64,000 nucleotides of DNA from Phycisphaera mikurensis NBRC 102666 (GTDB lineage Bacteria > Planctomycetota > Phycisphaerae > Phycisphaerales > SM1A02): contig CAMDUB010000004.1 in the NCBI GenBank assembly GCA_945878575.1, positions 1 through 64,000 of the forward strand. Direction: 5' to 3'. This document shows, one piece after another, positions 33,392 through 43,066 of the stretch. Every line of letters begins with the position of its first letter. Position 1 is the first letter of the stretch. The notes below the pieces were generated by a model, which ran no database searches, was not told the DNA's origin, and worked only from the letters and a program-made list of their open reading frames with translations. The position numbers and the translations under genes were made by a program.

Positions 33392-36352
33392 TCATCGCCG
33401 CCCGCCACCACCGCGCCCAACGCCCATGCGCATGCCGCCACCACCACGACCGTAGCCGCCGTAACCGCCATATCCACCACCGTAGTAGCCCCCGTAGTAG
33501 CCATTGCCTGGCCACATGCCCATCCATGTGTAGTGCGGATTCTGACCGCCGACCATGCCGTAGCCGAACATGCTGTAGTTGCGCGTCTGTCCGCCGCCGG
33601 TGTACCCGCTGACTGGACCGCCGCCGTGCTCGTACTTGGCGTAACCATCGCGATCCTCATAGCGCTGGTATCCCGATGGATTTGAGTAGCCACCGTTTCC
33701 CGAGTCTTCATCGGAACGAACGATGCCACGAGCACCGGTGTATCCACTCAGTTCACCGTAGCCACGCTGACCGTTGGACCATGTGGAATTTTCGTTGGTG
33801 GATCCATTGCGTTGATCCCAACCGCCGCCGTTCCACGTTCCACCGCGCGCGTATTGCGATGAATTCCGACCAGCGTTTCCAGGCTGCAATCCTTCGTTTC
33901 GATCCGCGTAATTCGTTTCACCGCGCGCGAACGCGCCGCGCGGGCTGCCGTCGAAATTATGGTTTGGATCCGGGCGGAAGTCATCCATCGTTGATGATCG
34001 CGCATTGGACGTTGCTGCGGTTGAACCATCGCGTTCTTGGAATTGACCTGCAGCACCATTGTTGTTTGCCATCGCGCCCGCGTTGCCGGCGTTGTTTGAA
34101 CCTCCAGCGACAGCGTTCGCGGAACCGTCCCCCGAAGCCCTGCTCCACCCACCGTCAGCGCGCGCGAAACTCTGCGTTCCGCGCTGCTGCATGACTTGAC
34201 CATCACGGGTCGCGGACACATCATCATTGACACCGCCCGCGTGTCGCCACTGCGCTGCGTTTGCGGTGTTCGCAGATGTGGTCGCCGCACCGTTCGCCAC
34301 TGCTGCACCCGCACCTGTCCCCGCGCCGGCCCCCGCGCGCGACGATGCCGCCTTCGAGAACTGATTGATGTCCCCCGCTGCCGCCGCGCGGTTGTAACTG
34401 CGCGCCGCATCACTCCACGCGCGGCGATATGCGCCGCTCCAATGATTCATCCACCATCCATCAGTGCCACGCCAACCCCATGGGTGATAGCCCCAGTGCC
34501 AGGATCCACCGTAGCCCATGCCCAATGCATAGCTCAGTCCAAAGGAACGCCCGGGCCCCCACCAACCGTTGCACGCCCAGGTCGGTGCGCATTGCAATCC
34601 GTACTCGCCCCAACCGGGCGCAGTCTCATACATCCAGCCGGCGTAGCCGAAATTTGGCCAACTTCCATAGGTTCCTGGGTAACCCAAGTAATCATTGCCA
34701 GCCACGCCCGGAGCCGTCATGCCGGTTGTTGCGTATCCAGTTCCATAGGAAACGATTCCGTTGTTTGCATAGCTATTCATATAGCCAGCCGTGAATCCAA
34801 AGGTCACCGTGTCGGCAGTTGAACCCATGACGCGCACGAAGGTCACTCCGTAGACCGGCGAACTCGGCGGCATCACGTACATCAACTGCGGCACTGCATC
34901 GCACAACACCCACGGTCCGGTGGCAGCGTCGGAAGTGAACCACGCTGCATCTTGGCACAGGTAGTACGAGCCCTCACAGAGAATCAGTGGCGAACTTGCG
35001 TTGGTTGCCCAACTCAAACTCGTTCCATCAATCGCTACGAAACGCGCCGCACCACCGATTGTTGAGAGCGATGCCTTTGCCTTCGATCGATCCAAGGTGG
35101 CAACGTGAGGAACTGACTGCTGATAGATCGCATCATTTGCAGCGGATGTTCCTGGTACTGCCGCCAGCACATTGCCCCACGTTCCCTTCGGATCGATCGC
35201 CGCGAACGATGATGGCAGCGCGGATGGCTTGACGTAGCTCCACGGACCGTTCATCAAATCACCGCTCGTGAACCAACGGCCTGAGGCAAGCAAATACCAA
35301 GTGTTCGATGCCGTTGCAGTGAAGAGATCACAGTTTGCATTTGATATCGCGAAGAGACCGTCGGCTACCTGCGCCAAATTGGGCGCACCGTTGATCGACA
35401 CCATGCAGAGCGGACTGGTACTGACCACGATTTCAGGAAGTTGACTGGAAGGCCCCGCTGCGGGCGCTGAGTTTCCAGGCGTGGCCGCACTTGAACCGTC
35501 CGGTTGCACTGCGGCGGCGCTGGACCCGCTCGACTGCGCGGCGCCTGTGCTCCGCGGCAATGCTGCATTGATGGCGCTTGCCACCGAATCAGCGGGCGCC
35601 GTACCGCTGGTGAATGGACCGCTGAAACTGGATGCATGCATCCACGTACTGTCGCCCACCCGCGTGAACCAGGTGTTACTTGCGGAATCGAATGCCAAGA
35701 GCGATGGCGTGTTCTGTGCAATACCAACGCCCGATCCGACATCACGAAGTACGGGCGCCCCGTCAAGGAGCAGCAACACGGCAGGATGATCAATGACTCG
35801 AATCGTCGGCGCTGCATTTCCCATCGGCGCCGCGTCCGCCTGCAACGATGTCACTTGCATGTTCTCCAGCACCACTGAACGCTGAACAGTGAACGTTGCA
35901 CTGGCGAGCATCTGTTGCAGAATCGCCGTGGTGGCCGTGGAATCTTGGCTGCCTGCCAACTGCACGCGCGTCACTTGCATGCCGGAAACCTGAATGAGTC
36001 CAGCGGCAAGGTCATTATCCAGTGTGGCGCTGAAGAACATCGCTCCATAGGTGCGTTGTGCGCCAGGCGTTGCAATCCGGAAGGCTGCGCGACCGGTACT
36101 TGTCGTACCGATAATGGACTCAAACTGCGGGGTGTACAGGGTGTAGACCGAGCCGTTCACTGCCGCGACCTGCGGCCAGAAGGTCTCGCCATTGTCTTGG
36201 TCGGGCGCGGGCGGCAGGTTGTCAGGATGGGTGAGCCCAGGTGCGATCGAATACTCGCCAGAAACTTGCGCGCTGGCGTGACCGACCGCTAGGCACAGCA
36301 TCGCAAAGGCAGTGGCGGCGGACATATAGGAACGGTGCGTGGGGTTGCCCAT
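33392..36352 (-). CDS. Large secreted repeat protein with Gly/Tyr-rich tail
   Basis: A 986-residue secreted protein. MSAATAFAMLCLAVGHASAQ after a short basic lead is a signal peptide. The middle holds three copies of a tryptophan motif of the form W-(F/Y)-x-GxW(F/T)-x-(G)PW: TWFTRVGDSTWMHASSFSGPF, TWYLLASGRWFTSGDLMNGPW and AWFTSDAATGPW. An Asn/Gly/Ser-rich region and a GYGGYYGGGYGGYGGY tail follow, ending in GGGGRR. It probably sits on or near the cell surface. I recognise no enzymatic motif. The start at 36352 (MGNPTHRS) is preferred; 36373 and 36325 are alternatives. Confidence 0.65.
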   Translation of the reverse strand: MGNPTHRSYMSAATAFAMLCLAVGHASAQVSGEYSIAPGLTHPDNLPPAPDQDNGETFWPQVAAVNGSVYTLYTPQFESIIGTTSTGRAAFRIATPGAQRTYGAMFFSATLDNDLAAGLIQVSGMQVTRVQLAGSQDSTATTAILQQMLASATFTVQRSVVLENMQVTSLQADAAPMGNAAPTIRVIDHPAVLLLLDGAPVLRDVGSGVGIAQNTPSLLAFDSASNTWFTRVGDSTWMHASSFSGPFTSGTAPADSVASAINAALPRSTGAAQSSGSSAAAVQPDGSSAATPGNSAPAAGPSSQLPEIVVSTSPLCMVSINGAPNLAQVADGLFAISNANCDLFTATASNTWYLLASGRWFTSGDLMNGPWSYVKPSALPSSFAAIDPKGTWGNVLAAVPGTSAANDAIYQQSVPHVATLDRSKAKASLSTIGGAARFVAIDGTSLSWATNASSPLILCEGSYYLCQDAAWFTSDAATGPWVLCDAVPQLMYVMPPSSPVYGVTFVRVMGSTADTVTFGFTAGYMNSYANNGIVSYGTGYATTGMTAPGVAGNDYLGYPGTYGSWPNFGYAGWMYETAPGWGEYGLQCAPTWACNGWWGPGRSFGLSYALGMGYGGSWHWGYHPWGWRGTDGWWMNHWSGAYRRAWSDAARSYNRAAAAGDINQFSKAASSRAGAGAGTGAGAAVANGAATTSANTANAAQWRHAGGVNDDVSATRDGQVMQQRGTQSFARADGGWSRASGDGSANAVAGGSNNAGNAGAMANNNGAAGQFQERDGSTAATSNARSSTMDDFRPDPNHNFDGSPRGAFARGETNYADRNEGLQPGNAGRNSSQYARGGTWNGGGWDQRNGSTNENSTWSNGQRGYGELSGYTGARGIVRSDEDSGNGGYSNPSGYQRYEDRDGYAKYEHGGGPVSGYTGGGQTRNYSMFGYGMVGGQNPHYTWMGMWPGNGYYGGYYGGGYGGYGGYGRGGGGMRMGVGRGGGGRR

Positions 36353-36496
36353 TCCCTCATGGTATGTACCCACGGCGTGGATGACCGAGGGGAGGAAACG
36401 CGTGGCAGATTGCTCAATTCTTCATTGAAAATGTAAGTTTTAGCTCCGGACTTGGTCATCCGAACATGGCGGGTCGGCCGCTGCGACACAGCGCAT

Positions 36497-36513
36497 TCTT
36501 AACCGAATTAAGA
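36497..36513. promoter_or_regulatory. Inverted repeat between divergent genes
   Basis: TCTTAA-CCGAA-TTAAGA is a perfect six-base-pair inverted repeat in the gap between the large secreted protein gene and the STAS gene. It is a possible operator for either gene. Confidence 0.4.
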
Positions 36514-36572
36514 CAGTGCTCGACCATGAAATCACGAAAGTGCCAAGTAACTTCTTAGAGTCTTTGAGATGG

Positions 36573-36920
36573 ATGAGTACACACATGAGCGAACCAATCA
36601 AGTCAATACCTGATGGAGTCGTTGTGGTTCTTACGGGCCGCCTCGATTCCAAGAACGCTGCAGAGACGCTCACCATGATTCGTGCGGTCATGAATCCCAG
36701 TGCGAAGCGGGTGGTCTTTGACCTCACTGCCCTGGTATTTATGGCGTCAGCAGGTCTTGGCGTGCTTGTGCAATCGGCGGGACTCGCCAAGGCAAATGGT
36801 GGAAGCGTTCATCACTTTGGAGCCAGCCCCGCCATCATTCAGTTGCTGCGGATTGCCGGGTTGGGATCGGTGATCACGCCGTACCAAGTACAACCCGAGT
36901 CAACCAAGGCACCCGCTTGA
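36573..36920 (+). CDS. STAS domain protein (anti-sigma-factor-antagonist-like)
   Basis: A 115-residue STAS protein. GVVVVLTGRLDSKNA, FDLTALVFMASAGLGVL and GGSVHHFGAS are the usual strands, and Ser59 in the ASAGLG turn matches the phosphorylated serine of SpoIIAA-like proteins. No kinase is near. It overlaps the next gene (TTGA), so the two proteins are probably linked. The start is ATG 36573 or 36585. Confidence 0.8.
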   Translation: MSTHMSEPIKSIPDGVVVVLTGRLDSKNAAETLTMIRAVMNPSAKRVVFDLTALVFMASAGLGVLVQSAGLAKANGGSVHHFGASPAIIQLLRIAGLGSVITPYQVQPESTKAPA

Positions 36921-38695
36921 ACCCGTCCGATCACTTGACGACATTTCCCGCGATAGCCATTTTCCTTGCGGGGCTGGCTTTCTTCTTTCACGGGCTTGAT
37001 GGCGTCAAGGAGTCCCTCAAGTCAATGGCCGGACGCTCACTGCGGCAGCGAATTGAGCGACTCACCTCAACGGGCGCACTTGCAGCGCTGTGGGGATTCA
37101 TCCTGGGAGCGCTCGCGCAAAGTTCCACCGCGGCATCGTTCATCGTCACTGGGTTTGTATCCAGCCGCCTGCTGACGCTCCGACGAGCGTTGACGATGGT
37201 TGCATGGGCCAACCTTGGAACGGTGGTGCTCCCATTCATTGCATCGTTCGATATTCGTACAGTCATCGCACTGATCCTGGGCGTCGGTGGTCTGTTGGCC
37301 ACCTTCCGTGCCGGCCGCGAATTCCTACTTCCCGCGTGGCGTGGTCTGTTCATGCTGGGCCTGCTGATGATGGGGCTGCAATTCCTGAAGGATGCCACGG
37401 GCGGTATCCCTGAGGAGCCTTGGTTTAGGCAATTCGCACAGACCTTGGGCGATTCGCTCGCATTCGGCTTCGTGGTAGGGATCGCATCGCGCTTGGTGAT
37501 CCAATCAACATCAGCAATCGTGGTGATCGTGGTGACGTTCGTCAACAGTGGCATCCTCACGGACGGCCAAGCTGCCATGATGGTTCACGGCGCCGGTGTG
37601 GGTGTCGGTGCGACAGTGCTTCTGATGGGCCGTAGTTCACATGGCCTACCCCGACAACTGGCGTACTTCCAAGCGATCATCAACTCTGCTGCGGGGGCCA
37701 TACTGGCGCTTGAAGTGATCGCTACAAAGTTCACGGGACTGCCAAGCCTGCTGGATCTGATTCGTAACACCATCACCTCCGACTCAAGCCGCATGTTGGC
37801 GGTCGTGTACGTGGTGCAGCAAGCGCTCTGCGTTGGAATTGCCGAAGTGTGTGGCAGCCGTTGGACACACTGGCTGAACCGACTCAGCCCGCCAACCGAC
37901 GCGCAGAATCTTGCAACTCCGATGTACATCGATCAAGGTGCGGGTGTCGATCCCACCAGTTTCTTGGACATGATTGCGCGGGAGCAAGCGCGCATTGTTG
38001 AGCGGCTTCCCGACATTCTTGACTGCGTGCGTTCTGATGGCGAACGAACCCTGGCGGAATGCAACCACATGGCGGAGTCGTGCAAGTCATTGGGCGCTGA
38101 GATCCATCATGCCCTTCGGGAACTTTCGCAGACGCGGCTTGATCGGCAAGACGCTGAGCAATTGCTGGCGTTAGACATTAAGCAACGCGCCGTCGATCAA
38201 TTGGTCACCGAGGTCGCACACTTTGCCCGCGCATCACTCGATGAACGCCGGACCAGTGAGACGGGGAGCGACTCCGATGGCAACGCGCTATTGTTCGGGA
38301 TGACGGAAGGACTGCACTTGGTGCTCTCGCAACTGGTGGAGTGCGACCGCAGTCGTGTACCGAGCGATGTTGCCATGCTGCTGATGATCGTCAGCGACCG
38401 CGGCGACCTCATGGAACAACTGCGGGCAGACATTGCAGCCTCAACATCACGCGGCGCTCGACCAGGATTGCAGTACACGCTGGCACTCTTCGAGCGAGCG
38501 ATGTGGCTGGTTGGAAAGGTGGCTCCGGCGAATGGCGCCGATGAGCTCGACGACACGAATGGCATCGATGGCATTGGTGGCAGCGGCGGGACTGACGGCA
38601 CTGATGGCACGGACGGCACGGACGGCACCGATGACACGCTCAGCAACCCGACCACTCAAGCACCCGCCGCGTCTGATTCACTCCAACACGCATAA
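36917..38695 (+). CDS. Na/Pi cotransporter family protein with PhoU-like tail
   Basis: A 592-residue membrane transporter of the Na+/Pi-cotransporter (PF02690) family. Each repeat half has the family motif: QSSTA at 68-72 and QSTSA at 196-200. Residues 330-560 are a soluble helical PhoU-like region. The last 60 residues carry a GTDGTDGTDGTD repeat. The start is TTG 36917, overlapping the STAS stop by four bases. It would take up phosphate with sodium; the STAS partner may regulate it. Confidence 0.9.
   Translation: MNPSDHLTTFPAIAIFLAGLAFFFHGLDGVKESLKSMAGRSLRQRIERLTSTGALAALWGFILGALAQSSTAASFIVTGFVSSRLLTLRRALTMVAWANLGTVVLPFIASFDIRTVIALILGVGGLLATFRAGREFLLPAWRGLFMLGLLMMGLQFLKDATGGIPEEPWFRQFAQTLGDSLAFGFVVGIASRLVIQSTSAIVVIVVTFVNSGILTDGQAAMMVHGAGVGVGATVLLMGRSSHGLPRQLAYFQAIINSAAGAILALEVIATKFTGLPSLLDLIRNTITSDSSRMLAVVYVVQQALCVGIAEVCGSRWTHWLNRLSPPTDAQNLATPMYIDQGAGVDPTSFLDMIAREQARIVERLPDILDCVRSDGERTLAECNHMAESCKSLGAEIHHALRELSQTRLDRQDAEQLLALDIKQRAVDQLVTEVAHFARASLDERRTSETGSDSDGNALLFGMTEGLHLVLSQLVECDRSRVPSDVAMLLMIVSDRGDLMEQLRADIAASTSRGARPGLQYTLALFERAMWLVGKVAPANGADELDDTNGIDGIGGSGGTDGTDGTDGTDGTDDTLSNPTTQAPAASDSLQHA
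38588..38632. repeat. Nine-base coding tandem repeat
   Basis: Five copies of a GGCACGGAC-type unit encode Gly-Thr-Asp repeats at the C-terminus of the transporter. The unit varies at the third codon base. Confidence 0.8.
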
Positions 38696-38720
38696 CGGAC
38701 CGGCACCCTCTCACGTGCCG

Positions 38721-39608
38721 TTACTTCGGAACAGTTGCAGCAACCGCGGCCTGCGCGTGTTCTTTGAAGAACCGAGTAATCAGCGCACTCGAACCCTTGG
38801 GATACTCGTGGCCGCCTTCATGGATGACGGTCACCAGTGGCGCGCCCTTGCTCGATTCGTAGAGCGTTGCGGTGAGACCGCCCTCAGTCGCCCACGGCTT
38901 GCCATCACTTGTGCACGCATTGGCAGCGCGGACGTTGATGAACGTTCGCTCCTGCCACGAGAATTTCACTATGGGGTCATCCTTACCCGCCACATGAATC
39001 ACCGGTAACGGTTTGATGTCCGTGGTCGGCTTCAGGTACGCGCCAGCCACTGGTCCGATGGCCGCGAGCGTCGCACCACGTGTCTGCCACAACAAGTAAC
39101 TGAAAAACCCGCCGTTTGAATGTCCGGCAGAATAGGTGTGTCGTCCATCAAGCTTGTACTCCGTACGCAATGATTCCACCATGGCGTCATACAACTTGAT
39201 GTCACGGTCGCCGTTGTTGCCGGCAGCGGTTTGCCAACCGGACTTCTTGCCTTCCGGATCAACCAGCGGACTCGCGGTCTTCACTCCTTGCGGATACACC
39301 ACAATTGCTTCGGGCCAGGCCAGTTCAAATGCCGCGGTTGCGCGCGAATGCACTGCGTTACCGCCGTGACCGTGCCAACAGAACACCAGGGGAGTCTCGG
39401 CAGTTCGGTTGACCGCGGGTGGAAGGCACACCAGGGCGGTACGAGACACTCCGTCCACGGTCCATTCTCGCTTGGAAACGCTGGCACTGGCACTCGCGGT
39501 GTCGCTCGCGCTGCTAGGCGTACCGGTGGTTCGATTCGGCGGCTGAGTCGGAGACGGCGTCGGCGGAGCCAAGCACGCGCACATCAACACGATTCCAATG
39601 AGTTTCAT
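38721..39608 (-). CDS. Secreted esterase, PHB depolymerase/feruloyl esterase-like
   Basis: A 295-residue alpha/beta-hydrolase. MKLIGIVLMCAC is a lipoprotein-like signal; a Ser/Thr/Ala-rich spacer of about 30 residues follows. VFCWHGHGGNA is the oxyanion segment, HSNGG at 163-167 holds nucleophile S164, D210 or D211 in AGKDDP is the acid and H267 in EGGHEYP is the base. Such enzymes cleave polyhydroxyalkanoates or plant-wall esters. It is convergent with the transporter. Confidence 0.8.
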   Translation of the reverse strand: MKLIGIVLMCACLAPPTPSPTQPPNRTTGTPSSASDTASASASVSKREWTVDGVSRTALVCLPPAVNRTAETPLVFCWHGHGGNAVHSRATAAFELAWPEAIVVYPQGVKTASPLVDPEGKKSGWQTAAGNNGDRDIKLYDAMVESLRTEYKLDGRHTYSAGHSNGGFFSYLLWQTRGATLAAIGPVAGAYLKPTTDIKPLPVIHVAGKDDPIVKFSWQERTFINVRAANACTSDGKPWATEGGLTATLYESSKGAPLVTVIHEGGHEYPKGSSALITRFFKEHAQAAVAATVPK

Positions 39609-39671
39609 ACGAATATAGTACGCATGTCGGAGGTCGGGTCACTGCACACCCCCGCTCGCACAACAACACTC

Positions 39672-40184
39672 ATGACGCACTCCGCCATACGCCCTGCCAC
39701 CCGCGCCGATCTCCCAGAGATTCTTGCCATCTACAACGCATCAATCGCTGCGCGGATGTCCACCGCGGACTTAGTACCCCAATCAATGGTCGCGCGCGAG
39801 GCATGGTGGGAGCAGCGCAATCATGACACGCGACCAGTGCTAGTGACCGAGCGCGCCGGGCGCGTGGTCGCGTGGGGCGCATTCACCAACTTTAAGGACC
39901 GCGCTGGGTACGCACCAACTGCGGAAATCAGCGTCTATGTAGATCCGTCAGCAGTCGGCAGCGGGCTCGGAAGCGCAATGCTTGACGAACTGCTTTCGTG
40001 CGCAGTCGCGTGCCAGATCGACCGCGTCATCGGAATCTGCTTTGAACACAATAACGCCAGCCTTCGACTCGCCCGATCACGTGGCTTTGAAGAGTGGGGA
40101 CGGTTACCTGAAGCCTGCAACATGGATGGCGTCCGTCGCTCCGTGGTGATCCTTGGAAAGATCATTTCAGCGCCGCATTCATAA
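39672..40184 (+). CDS. GNAT acetyltransferase (phosphinothricin acetyltransferase-like)
   Basis: A 170-residue N-acetyltransferase. IRPATRADLPEILAIYN is a typical start, GAFTNFKDRAGYAPTAEISVYV gives strand 4, VGSGLGSAML is the acetyl-CoA motif A, and FEHNNASLRLARSRGFEEWG is motif B. Similar enzymes acetylate amines such as phosphinothricin or methionine sulfoximine; the substrate here is unknown. Start ATG 39672. Confidence 0.85.
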   Translation: MTHSAIRPATRADLPEILAIYNASIAARMSTADLVPQSMVAREAWWEQRNHDTRPVLVTERAGRVVAWGAFTNFKDRAGYAPTAEISVYVDPSAVGSGLGSAMLDELLSCAVACQIDRVIGICFEHNNASLRLARSRGFEEWGRLPEACNMDGVRRSVVILGKIISAPHS

Positions 40185-40224
40185 ATTACATGCGCTACTG
40201 ATCAGCGTTCCGAGCGCGGGACAT

Positions 40225-42219
40225 TCACCCGACAACCTGAGCCACAATCCCATCCGGCAACGCATCGAGGAACATTCGTCCGTAACGCTTGGTGACGATG
40301 CGCGGATCCAGGACCACTACCCGGCCCTCATCAGTGGAACTACGGACCAGCCGCCCGAATCCCTGCTTGAAGCGCAGCACCGCGCGCGGAAGTGAGTCTT
40401 CGGAGAATGGCTTTCCGCCGCGCGATTCAATCAATTCATGACGCGCTTGCACAATTGGGCGATCTGGCACCTCAAACGGAAGCCGCGTGATGATCACATT
40501 ACGCAACGCCCGACCGCGCACATCAACGCCCTGCCAGAAACTGGCGACGCCAAAGAGCACGCTGCGTTCATCGGTGCGGAATCGTTCCAGCAATGTATTA
40601 CGTGGCACACCGATGCCTTGAATGTGCAAGGGGAAATTGTCATCAACAAGTCGATCGGCAATACGCTCAGCGACCGCATTCAGTGTTCGGAAGCTAGTAA
40701 ACAGGACAAACGCACCGCCGTCAGTCTCACGGATGTGGCTCAGAACGCGCCCCGCTAACTCATCTTCATAATCCGGATGATTTGGCTCCGGCATGGTGCG
40801 ATCGATGATCAGTGTGACCAAGCGGCCGTAGTCAAACGGACTTCCAAGTTCCAGCGTCTGCGGATCGTCGCACCCCAGGCGAATGGCTGCGTGTCGAAAG
40901 TCCCCATGACCGGTCGCAAGCGTGGCGCTGGTGAGTACCACGCCCTTGTCTTGCGCAAAGAGATGTTCGCGCAGAATCGGCCCAACATCCACCGCCGCAC
41001 ACACCACGGTCATGTTGGGGCGCTCACCACCGCGTCGCTTCTTGCCAATCTCTACCCAATACACGCAACCCGCTAGCGCCTGCGCCAAGAGATCACGCGC
41101 ACCGGTCGCGTGCGCCTCGGCGCGCGCAGCGTAGGAATTCAACTCAAATTGATCAGCCTCATTGGCAATACGGTCGCGCAACATGCGCAGCGTTGCAGCC
41201 AGTTGCAACATTGGCCCGCTCAGGTGATCCCGTACCGCATCCTTGTTACGCATGCGCCCCGATGATTCTGCATATTCCTCATGCCAGCGCCACAGCGCAT
41301 CAAACTGCCTGTCCGCCGCACTTTCGCAGTCACGAATACAGCGAATGGCGTCTTCAATGGCTGTTTCCGCGGAGTCGTCAGAGCGCATGGCACTGAGGTA
41401 TCCACGACCAGTACTGGTTTGATACAGCGTCCGCAAGAGATGCCGAACTCCACTCTCCGAGAGTCGAATTCCAAAGTTCTCTGCCGCAACATCCTCTATC
41501 TCATGTGCTTCGTCAAGAATCACGTGGTGGTAATTCGGGAGCACTCCGCCAGTCGCACCAGCGCGGGCGCGCATGGCCAGGTCAGCAAAGAACAACGCGT
41601 GATTGGTAATGAGCAACTGCCCATTCTCCATACGCCTTCGCGCCGCTTGGTAGAAACACTTGTCAAAGGTTGGGCAGCGTCGCCCCATGCAATTGTGCGC
41701 GTCGCTCTGCACTTGGTCCCACACTTCGCTGCGCGGCAACTGTGGAAGCGTTGCCAATGATCCGTCCGTAGTGTGGTACGCCCACTTCTCAACACGACGG
41801 AGGTCATTGCGATCTTCATCATGCGCAAAGAGACGACCCTCGCGCTCACTTGCGAGTTTGAGGCGGCGCAGACTGACATAGTTGCCGCGGCCCTTCACCA
41901 GCACCGAACTGAATTCTTCGGGAATCACCGCATTGAGAAGCGGAATGTCCTTCTCAATCAACTGCTCCTGCAAACTGATGGTGTTGGTAGCAACCACCAC
42001 GCGCTCCCCGCGTTCCACAATGCGCCGAATCGCTGGAATCAGATAGGCAAAGCTCTTGCCAACGCCCGTCCCTGCTTCGACAAACAAGCGCTGCCGCTCT
42101 TCAAAGGCGCGCTCCACCGCGCTGGCCATCAGAATTTGCTGGGGGCGCACTTCAAAGCCGGACAATCGCCGCGCGATTGCCCCGGTATCCGAGAGCAACA
42201 TGTCAACGGAGAGTGTCAC
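40225..42219 (-). CDS. DinG/Rad3-like helicase
   Basis: A 664-residue superfamily 2 helicase of the XPD/Rad3/DinG group. Walker A is GTGVGKS (50-56), Walker B is DEAH (236-239), and GFGRLVRSSTDEGRVVVLD is motif VI. The iron-sulphur cluster of DinG needs four cysteines. Here C177, C182 and C188 are present, but the first position, NYLC in related proteins, is NYVS (113-116), so the cluster may be altered or lost. It is the last gene of the mrdA-rodA-rsmG-dinG run and overlaps the rsmG stop. Confidence 0.85.
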   Translation of the reverse strand: MTLSVDMLLSDTGAIARRLSGFEVRPQQILMASAVERAFEERQRLFVEAGTGVGKSFAYLIPAIRRIVERGERVVVATNTISLQEQLIEKDIPLLNAVIPEEFSSVLVKGRGNYVSLRRLKLASEREGRLFAHDEDRNDLRRVEKWAYHTTDGSLATLPQLPRSEVWDQVQSDAHNCMGRRCPTFDKCFYQAARRRMENGQLLITNHALFFADLAMRARAGATGGVLPNYHHVILDEAHEIEDVAAENFGIRLSESGVRHLLRTLYQTSTGRGYLSAMRSDDSAETAIEDAIRCIRDCESAADRQFDALWRWHEEYAESSGRMRNKDAVRDHLSGPMLQLAATLRMLRDRIANEADQFELNSYAARAEAHATGARDLLAQALAGCVYWVEIGKKRRGGERPNMTVVCAAVDVGPILREHLFAQDKGVVLTSATLATGHGDFRHAAIRLGCDDPQTLELGSPFDYGRLVTLIIDRTMPEPNHPDYEDELAGRVLSHIRETDGGAFVLFTSFRTLNAVAERIADRLVDDNFPLHIQGIGVPRNTLLERFRTDERSVLFGVASFWQGVDVRGRALRNVIITRLPFEVPDRPIVQARHELIESRGGKPFSEDSLPRAVLRFKQGFGRLVRSSTDEGRVVVLDPRIVTKRYGRMFLDALPDGIVAQVVG

Positions 42220-43043
42220 CCCAATGGCCTTCGCTTTGGCTCGCCCGGCAGACGCGGGTAATTACGCGGCGTAGCGCGCGTCTTCTCCAGGACCACTACC
42301 GTGCCGGTAGCCGTCTTGTGCAAATCAACTACATGCGTGTGCAATTTGTGGAGCGCGGGCTTGGCCTCTTCTACTTCTTCTGCAGCCTTGTCGCCCTTGA
42401 TCAGAAAGATCGATCCCGCCTCGCGTGCGAATGGAACAGTCAGTTCCACCAACACATTCAGTTTGCCAACCGCACGCGCTACCACCGCGTCGTACTTGGC
42501 ACGGTGGTCGTGGTGATCCTGTCCCGCCGTTTCAGCGCGATCATTCAAAATGCGCGCGTTGGAAATACCAAGCGCCGCAATGGTTTCCTTGATGAATGCG
42601 GCCTTCTTACCGGTGGCCTCAAGCAACGTGAATTGCACTTCGGGCATCACAATGGCGAGCGGGATTCCTGGCAGTCCGCCACCAGAACCAACATCGATCA
42701 CCGTCTTCGCTTCCGCACTGGCAAGAAATGGCACCAACGTCAGGCAGTCTTGGATATGCCGCACCCACATGGTTTCCGGTTCAACAATCGCGGTGAGATT
42801 GAATCGAGCGTTCGCTGATCGAAGCGCTTCCAGGTAAGCGCGCAACCGCTCTGCGTCACCGGGCTCCAGCTCAATGCCCATGGTGGCAAGCGCCTCCGTG
42901 ACAGCGCCGGGGATTCCCGGAATCGGCGGCAGCGGCGGCAACGGAGACGACGAAGGCAGATCAGAAGCAGGTGAATGAGTGGATTCAGTATGAATGGCGA
43001 GACTTATGGGGTTCAGGTGCGAATGAAGTTGCAGGTGCAACAT
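42216..43043 (-). CDS. rsmG: 16S rRNA (guanine-N7)-methyltransferase RsmG
   Basis: A protein of up to 275 residues that methylates G527 of 16S rRNA. NLTAIVEPETMWVRHIQDCLTL, VIDVGSGGGLPGIPLAI (SAM site) and KYDAVVARAVGKLNVL are RsmG signatures. The first 45 residues are a proline-rich, disordered lead and the true start is uncertain. Its stop overlaps the dinG start by four bases. Confidence 0.92.
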   Translation of the reverse strand: MLHLQLHSHLNPISLAIHTESTHSPASDLPSSSPLPPLPPIPGIPGAVTEALATMGIELEPGDAERLRAYLEALRSANARFNLTAIVEPETMWVRHIQDCLTLVPFLASAEAKTVIDVGSGGGLPGIPLAIVMPEVQFTLLEATGKKAAFIKETIAALGISNARILNDRAETAGQDHHDHRAKYDAVVARAVGKLNVLVELTVPFAREAGSIFLIKGDKAAEEVEEAKPALHKLHTHVVDLHKTATGTVVVLEKTRATPRNYPRLPGEPKRRPLG

Positions 43044-43066
43044 GCGAGGCGTCTATCGGGTGCATC

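Noticed and set aside
37000-38600. Long minus-strand reading frames opposite the Na/Pi cotransporter
   Set aside because: They mirror codon usage of the real gene on the other strand and have no family features.
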